DNA from: Aquirhabdus sp.
GTDB lineage: Bacteria; Pseudomonadota; Gammaproteobacteria; Pseudomonadales; Moraxellaceae
Assembly (NCBI GenBank): GCA_030150595.1
Contig: JASLFQ010000134.1
Coordinates: 1-10,085 of the forward strand
Length of the DNA stretch: 10,085 nt
Direction of reading: 5' to 3'
Shown in pieces: positions 7,104-10,085 of the stretch. The stretch's first letter is position 1, and every line of letters begins with the position of its first letter. The notes beneath the pieces were generated by a model. It saw nothing but the letters and a program-made list of their open reading frames with translations. It ran no database searches and had not been told where the DNA came from. Both the position numbers and the translations under genes were made by a program.

Positions 7104-7994
7104 TTAACGCGTTATGCCACGATCAGAACGTTGCAGAGAATCAATAAGCAACTGCACTTCAGAGTGCTGCGGTAAAATCTCTTCCTTCAACGCAACAATC
7201 GCCTGTTCTTTGGTTAAACCTTGGCGGTACACAATCTTAAATGCATGCTTCAGCGCAGTAATCGTTTCAGATGACCAACCACGACGACGCATTCCCTCAA
7301 AGTTCATGCCATGCGCCTTTGAAGGGTTTCCTGATGCCATGACGTATGCAGGAACATCCTTCACAATCAGGCTTGCTCCACCAATCATCGAATACGAGTC
7401 TAAGCGACAAAACTGATGAATACCAGAGTTCCCACCGACAATCACAGAGTCGCCCACTTTGACATGACCGGCAATACCGACATTGTTTGCGAACACGCAA
7501 CCATTTCCAATGACACAATCATGCGCAACATGAGTGTTTACCATAAATAAATTGTTGTCACCAACCTTAGTCAGCCCTTCATCTTGCGTCGTTCCACGAT
7601 GAAACGTACACGACTCTCGAATGACATTATCATTGCCTATTTCGAGCCATGTTTCTTCGCCGTGATATTTCAAATCCTGACAATCTTCACCAATTGTTGC
7701 AAACTGAAAAATACGATTCCGCACGCCGATACGAGTCCAACGGCTGATCACAACATGCGGCCCGATAATGCAATCAGCACCAATCGTGACATCAGGACCA
7801 ACAATAGAATAAGGACCAATACTAGTCGAAGGATCAATTTGCGCCGTTGGATCAATCATCGCGGTTGGATGTATTAACGGATGGCTATTTGCGTCAATGT
7901 TCATTGTCGTCTTCGCATGACCCTTTCCTCTCGCTCGAACTGGCGTTCGAGTTTGCGGATTTAAATCTGAGGTATGATCTGACGCAAAGCTCAT
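7104..7994 (-). CDS. lpxA: UDP-N-acetylglucosamine acyltransferase LpxA, with an N-terminal extension
   Basis: LpxA transfers a 3-hydroxyacyl chain from ACP to the 3-OH of UDP-GlcNAc, the first step of lipid A synthesis, in the cytosol as a trimer. The hexapeptide-repeat left-handed beta helix runs from about residue 39 (HPLIHPTAMIDP) to 225, followed by the C-terminal helical domain. From alignment in memory, H158 in NTHVAHDC is the catalytic base (E. coli H125). H155, H177 and H193 match E. coli H122, H144 and H160. Gly206 matches E. coli Gly173, the position that sets acyl length. The start at 7994 overlaps the fabZ stop (ATGA) and has GGAG (8003-8006) eight bases ahead. It gives 296 residues, about 30 more than usual. 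The ATG at 7904 would give a canonical 266-residue protein, so the true start is uncertain. Last gene of the cluster. Confidence 0.96.
   Translation of the reverse strand: MSFASDHTSDLNPQTRTPVRARGKGHAKTTMNIDANSHPLIHPTAMIDPTAQIDPSTSIGPYSIVGPDVTIGADCIIGPHVVISRWTRIGVRNRIFQFATIGEDCQDLKYHGEETWLEIGNDNVIRESCTFHRGTTQDEGLTKVGDNNLFMVNTHVAHDCVIGNGCVFANNVGIAGHVKVGDSVIVGGNSGIHQFCRLDSYSMIGGASLIVKDVPAYVMASGNPSKAHGMNFEGMRRRGWSSETITALKHAFKIVYRQGLTKEQAIVALKEEILPQHSEVQLLIDSLQRSDRGITR
7901..7918 (-). other. Five-codon leader ORF overlapping the canonical lpxA ATG
   Basis: Read on the minus strand, ATG-CGA-AGA-CGA-CAA-TGA encodes MRRRQ in a frame different from lpxA. GAGG (7927-7930) lies eight bases before its ATG, and AAGGG is even closer. 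Its TGA overlaps the ATG at 7902-7904 as ATGA, the arrangement used for translational re-initiation. It may deliver ribosomes to the canonical LpxA start, or be a coincidence inside a longer lpxA reading frame. Confidence 0.4.
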
Positions 7995-8467
7995 TTCACA
8001 ATCTCCGTATTCTGCTCTATCACCATAATTTCGGCACTTGCAGCGAGCTCATCACCCACTCTCACTTGACAAGCAAACTTATAAATTTTTTGTTTTGAGG
8101 TAATGATTTCCGCGCTGATTGTCAACGTATCACCTGGCACCACGCGACGCTTAAAGCGTAACTTATCTACACCCGCAAACAAATAAATAAAACCATCTGC
8201 AGGAAGTTTCTCTTCGGTAATAAAGCCCAAAATTCCTGAAACTTGAGCCATTGCCTCTAGCATTAACACGCCGGGCATCACCGGCATTCCTGGAAAATGT
8301 CCTTGAAAAAACTCTTCGTTCACCGTCACATTTTTAATCGCAACAATAGACTTTCCAGGTTCTACGGAGAGTACCCTATCCACCATTAGAAATGGATAAC
8401 GCTGGGGTAGAAACTCACGAATCGTTTCAATATACATCGGCATTGTCACGGGAAAAGATATGCTCAT
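7991..8467 (-). CDS. fabZ: (3R)-hydroxyacyl-ACP dehydratase FabZ
   Basis: FabZ dehydrates 3-hydroxyacyl-ACP to trans-2-enoyl-ACP in fatty-acid elongation, in the cytosol. It uses the same 3-hydroxyacyl-ACP pool as LpxA and LpxD, which explains its place between them. The 158 residues form one hotdog domain. LPQRYPFLMVDRV (20-32) is the family's N-terminal signature. FFQGHFPGMPVMPGVLMLEA (53-72) holds the catalytic H57 and E71, and FAGVDKLRFKRRVVPGD (97-113) is the conserved middle segment. The length is close to the usual 150. The ATG at 8467 is taken as start, but it has only a weak AGAAG ahead within a short palindrome (8473-8484). The ATG eight codons later (8443) would give a more standard N-terminus. 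It overlaps lpxA by four bases and is separated from lpxD by an unusually long gap. Confidence 0.95.
   Translation of the reverse strand: MSISFPVTMPMYIETIREFLPQRYPFLMVDRVLSVEPGKSIVAIKNVTVNEEFFQGHFPGMPVMPGVLMLEAMAQVSGILGFITEEKLPADGFIYLFAGVDKLRFKRRVVPGDTLTISAEIITSKQKIYKFACQVRVGDELAASAEIMVIEQNTEIVK
8003..8006 (-). promoter_or_regulatory. Ribosome binding site for the upstream lpxA start
   Basis: GGAG on the minus strand, inside the last codons of fabZ, is eight bases from the ATG at 7992-7994. It supports initiation at the overlapping ATGA and so the extended LpxA. Confidence 0.6.
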
Positions 8468-8510
8468 AAAAAACAGACTTCTGTATTGTGTCTACTTATC
8501 TGATGTATCC

Positions 8511-8516
8511 ATTATA
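8511..8516 (-). promoter_or_regulatory. Possible -10 element for fabZ-lpxA
   Basis: On the minus strand a perfect TATAAT follows an A-rich tract, 44 bases before the fabZ ATG at 8467. No good -35 hexamer sits 16-18 bases upstream, so this is a tentative internal promoter of the lipid A cluster. Confidence 0.35.
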
Positions 8517-8537
8517 TTTTTATTTCGTTTAAGTGCT

Positions 8538-8562
8538 ATAACCTTGCCAAAAAGCAGGTTAT
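8538..8562. repeat. Inverted repeat in the lpxD-fabZ gap
   Basis: ATAACCT (8538-8544) pairs with AGGTTAT (8556-8562). The stem extends by GC/GC after one bulged T, leaving a loop of about six bases. No T-run follows on either strand, so it is not an obvious terminator. It lies upstream of the possible -10 and could be an operator, an RNA processing site or a chance hairpin. Confidence 0.4.
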
Positions 8563-8696
8563 TCCCCGAATAAAAATAGTCCTGAATAGAATTCTCAATG
8601 ACATCGGATCAGTAGGACTTGAGTAAAGTTTTCAGCAAGTGGCTCATATTACTGGGCTTATCACATATACTGTACATCAGCAGGCTCAAGATGTAA

Positions 8697-9782
8697 CTAT
8701 TGATTACCAAGTTGTAATTCTAACTGTTTCAGTGCAAGTTGCAACTCTTTGATTTGTGCAGCCATCTCACCAAGATGCTTCACTCTCACCGCATTTTTCC
8801 GCCAAGCTGTTGTTTTTTCAAATGCCGAACCTGATGAGTAACTACCAGACTCTCGAATTGAACTAGTAATCATACTCATCGCTGTAATATGCACTCGATC
8901 TGCAATCTCAAGATGCCCGGCGATACCAGCCAAACCACCCAAAATACAATGCGAACCTATTTTGGCACTGCCTGCAATTCCAGTTCCTGCAGCAATTGCC
9001 GTATGTGCACCAATATTGACGTTATGAGCAATTTGAACTTGATTATCAATAATGACACCATCTCCGATAATCGTATCATCTAAAGCACCGCGATCAACGG
9101 TCGTACTTGCACCAATCCGAACATCATCGCCAATTATGACGCGACCCAACTGCACGATGCGATGCCATCGACCTTCAGCAGTGGCAAAACCAAAGCCTTC
9201 GGCACCAATGACAGCACTAGCATGAATACGCACACGTTGACCCAATCGGCAACCATGATGAATTGTCACACCATGTCCAATCCAGCAGTTTGCCCCTATT
9301 ACGCTACCACGCCCGACATGTGCTGACGAAATCAGTATCGTACCATCACCAATCTGAGCATCATCTTCAATCACAACAAAAGGACCAACAGAGACATTTT
9401 CGCCAACACTCGCACTGGGCGAAATAACTGCAGTCGGATGAATGCCGACTTCTACTTCTAGAAACGGGTCAAATAGATGTGTGAGTTGGGCAAATGCGAA
9501 ATAAGGATCCGAAACCACAATTGCCGATCGAGTAAATGCATCTCTATCGGCATGAGTGAGTAACATTGCACCAGCATGAGTTGTTTGTAGTTGACCACGA
9601 TATTGGCTATTTGCCAAAAAACTTAAATGCGAAGACTCCGCATTCGAAAGTGATGCCAACCCAGTAATCACCAGATCAGGATCACCTGAAACGACTGCTG
9701 ATGCCGCTAAAGGATCGGCACCACGATCAACCATTTTCTGATTTAAATACTGGGCTATTTCCTTTAGCGTCAAACTCATCAT
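8697..9782 (-). CDS. lpxD: UDP-3-O-(3-hydroxyacyl)glucosamine N-acyltransferase LpxD
   Basis: LpxD adds the second 3-hydroxyacyl chain, to the 2-amino group of UDP-3-O-acyl-glucosamine, the third step of lipid A synthesis. The 361 residues show the family's three parts. First is an N-terminal uridine-binding domain (about 1-105, with LASLSNAESSHLSFLANSQY). Second is a long hexapeptide beta helix (about 113-310, starting at GIHPTAVISPSASVGENVSV). Third is a C-terminal helix (326-361), amphipathic and rich in Leu, Glu and Lys. QIAHNVNIG contains H253, matching the catalytic H239 of E. coli. GAEGFGFA (193-200) is also conserved. The start ATG (9780-9782) directly follows the stop of the skp gene with no gap. 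No clear ribosome site is visible, suggesting translation coupled to skp. A second ATG follows immediately. The length is slightly above the E. coli protein's 341. Confidence 0.96.
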   Translation of the reverse strand: MMSLTLKEIAQYLNQKMVDRGADPLAASAVVSGDPDLVITGLASLSNAESSHLSFLANSQYRGQLQTTHAGAMLLTHADRDAFTRSAIVVSDPYFAFAQLTHLFDPFLEVEVGIHPTAVISPSASVGENVSVGPFVVIEDDAQIGDGTILISSAHVGRGSVIGANCWIGHGVTIHHGCRLGQRVRIHASAVIGAEGFGFATAEGRWHRIVQLGRVIIGDDVRIGASTTVDRGALDDTIIGDGVIIDNQVQIAHNVNIGAHTAIAAGTGIAGSAKIGSHCILGGLAGIAGHLEIADRVHITAMSMITSSIRESGSYSSGSAFEKTTAWRKNAVRVKHLGEMAAQIKELQLALKQLELQLGNQ

Positions 9783-10085
9783 TTATTTTGCAGCATTCAA
9801 ACGATCAGTGATTTTTTTGGTGAGATCTGCTGTCGGTGATGCCCAGATGACATACTTTTTCTCCACGATCACGTCATAGTTTCCTTCTTTACGAAGATCT
9901 TCAATAATAGCTTCTAGTTTAGGCATCAATGTCTTTAGCATCGTCGACTGCGCTTCTTCAATTCGACGTTGTACACCCTCAGCTGTACCATTGTAGTCAT
10001 TTAACTTAGCTTGCGCTTGTACCTGCAGTGCCTGCTTATCTTTATCGCTCATCACAGAGCCATCTTTTTGAAACTTATCTTGAAT
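9783..10085 (-). CDS. skp: Skp/OmpH family periplasmic chaperone, C-terminal part; 5' end outside window
   Basis: The frame is open to the right edge, so the protein begins beyond it. The 100 visible residues start with I-Q-D-K-F-Q and run to a TAA at 9783. They match the C-terminal half of OmpH/Skp: a long charged helix (YNGTAEGVQRRIEEAQSTML and onward), the returning helix LMPKLEAIIEDLRKEG, then YDVIVEKKYVIWASPTADLT with DLTKKITDRLN, the strand-and-helix end that packs in the trimer body. Skp binds unfolded outer-membrane proteins in the periplasm and hands them to the BAM complex. In gamma-proteobacteria it sits between bamA and lpxD, so bamA probably lies to the right. The GTG/ATG codons at 10055 and 10052 are internal, not starts. 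It abuts lpxD with no spacer. Confidence 0.92.
   Translation of the reverse strand: MQDKFQKDGSVMSDKDKQALQVQAQAKLNDYNGTAEGVQRRIEEAQSTMLKTLMPKLEAIIEDLRKEGNYDVIVEKKYVIWASPTADLTKKITDRLNAAK

Noticed and set aside
7114..7416. Open frames on the plus strand opposite lpxA, and similar frames opposite other genes
   Set aside because: They are antisense or out-of-frame shadows of well-supported genes, with no family resemblance or ribosome sites.
10050..10055. GTG/ATG as the true start of the skp gene
   Set aside because: The frame continues open to the window edge with Skp-like residues, and a start here would remove the N-terminal half and signal peptide of the protein.

Overview
The window looks like chromosomal DNA of a gamma-proteobacterium, most probably from the Moraxellaceae (an Acinetobacter relative). 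The reasons are the skp-lpxD-fabZ-lpxA order of envelope genes, an LpxA sequence that from memory closely resembles the Acinetobacter protein, and a short 4.5S-type SRP RNA. I ran no database search, so the genus is an inference. Most genes are housekeeping envelope or periplasmic functions in a moderately AT-rich background. One gene, at 2314-3456, is clearly more AT-rich and looks acquired.

Layout. Bases 1-2233 (+) hold two adjacent, translationally coupled M16 (pitrilysin-family) peptidase genes; the first is cut by the window edge and the second lacks the zinc motif. After a 12-bp hairpin (2247-2273) comes a lone gene for a 380-residue protein with a C-terminal HEPN-like domain (R-x4-H motif), the best accessory or defence candidate here. 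On the minus strand at about 3507-3622 lies the SRP RNA gene ffs with its own promoter. Bases 3661-3901 hold no gene that I can support. At 3902-4999 (+) is a NAPE-PLD/RomA-type metallo-beta-lactamase-fold hydrolase, followed by a long inverted repeat that may end its transcript. A CpoB/YbgF-like periplasmic protein (5199-6224) and a SIMPL-domain (DUF541) exported protein (6283-7029) follow on the plus strand.

A bidirectional intrinsic terminator at 7057-7089 separates these from the convergent minus-strand lipid A cluster. In transcription order this is skp/ompH (cut by the right edge), lpxD, a 229-bp gap with an inverted repeat and a possible promoter, then fabZ and lpxA. LpxA and LpxD are the first and third acyl-transfer-pathway enzymes of lipid A synthesis. 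FabZ works in the fatty-acid elongation that makes and consumes the 3-hydroxyacyl-ACP substrates they share. Skp chaperones outer-membrane proteins, so this side of the window is an outer-membrane biogenesis block. CpoB is also a cell-envelope protein, linking peptidoglycan synthesis with outer-membrane constriction.

Two points deserve most attention. The first is the isolated HEPN protein. The second is the start of lpxA, where a strongly supported upstream start would add about 30 residues, while a five-codon leader ORF with a good ribosome site ends exactly on the canonical internal ATG.
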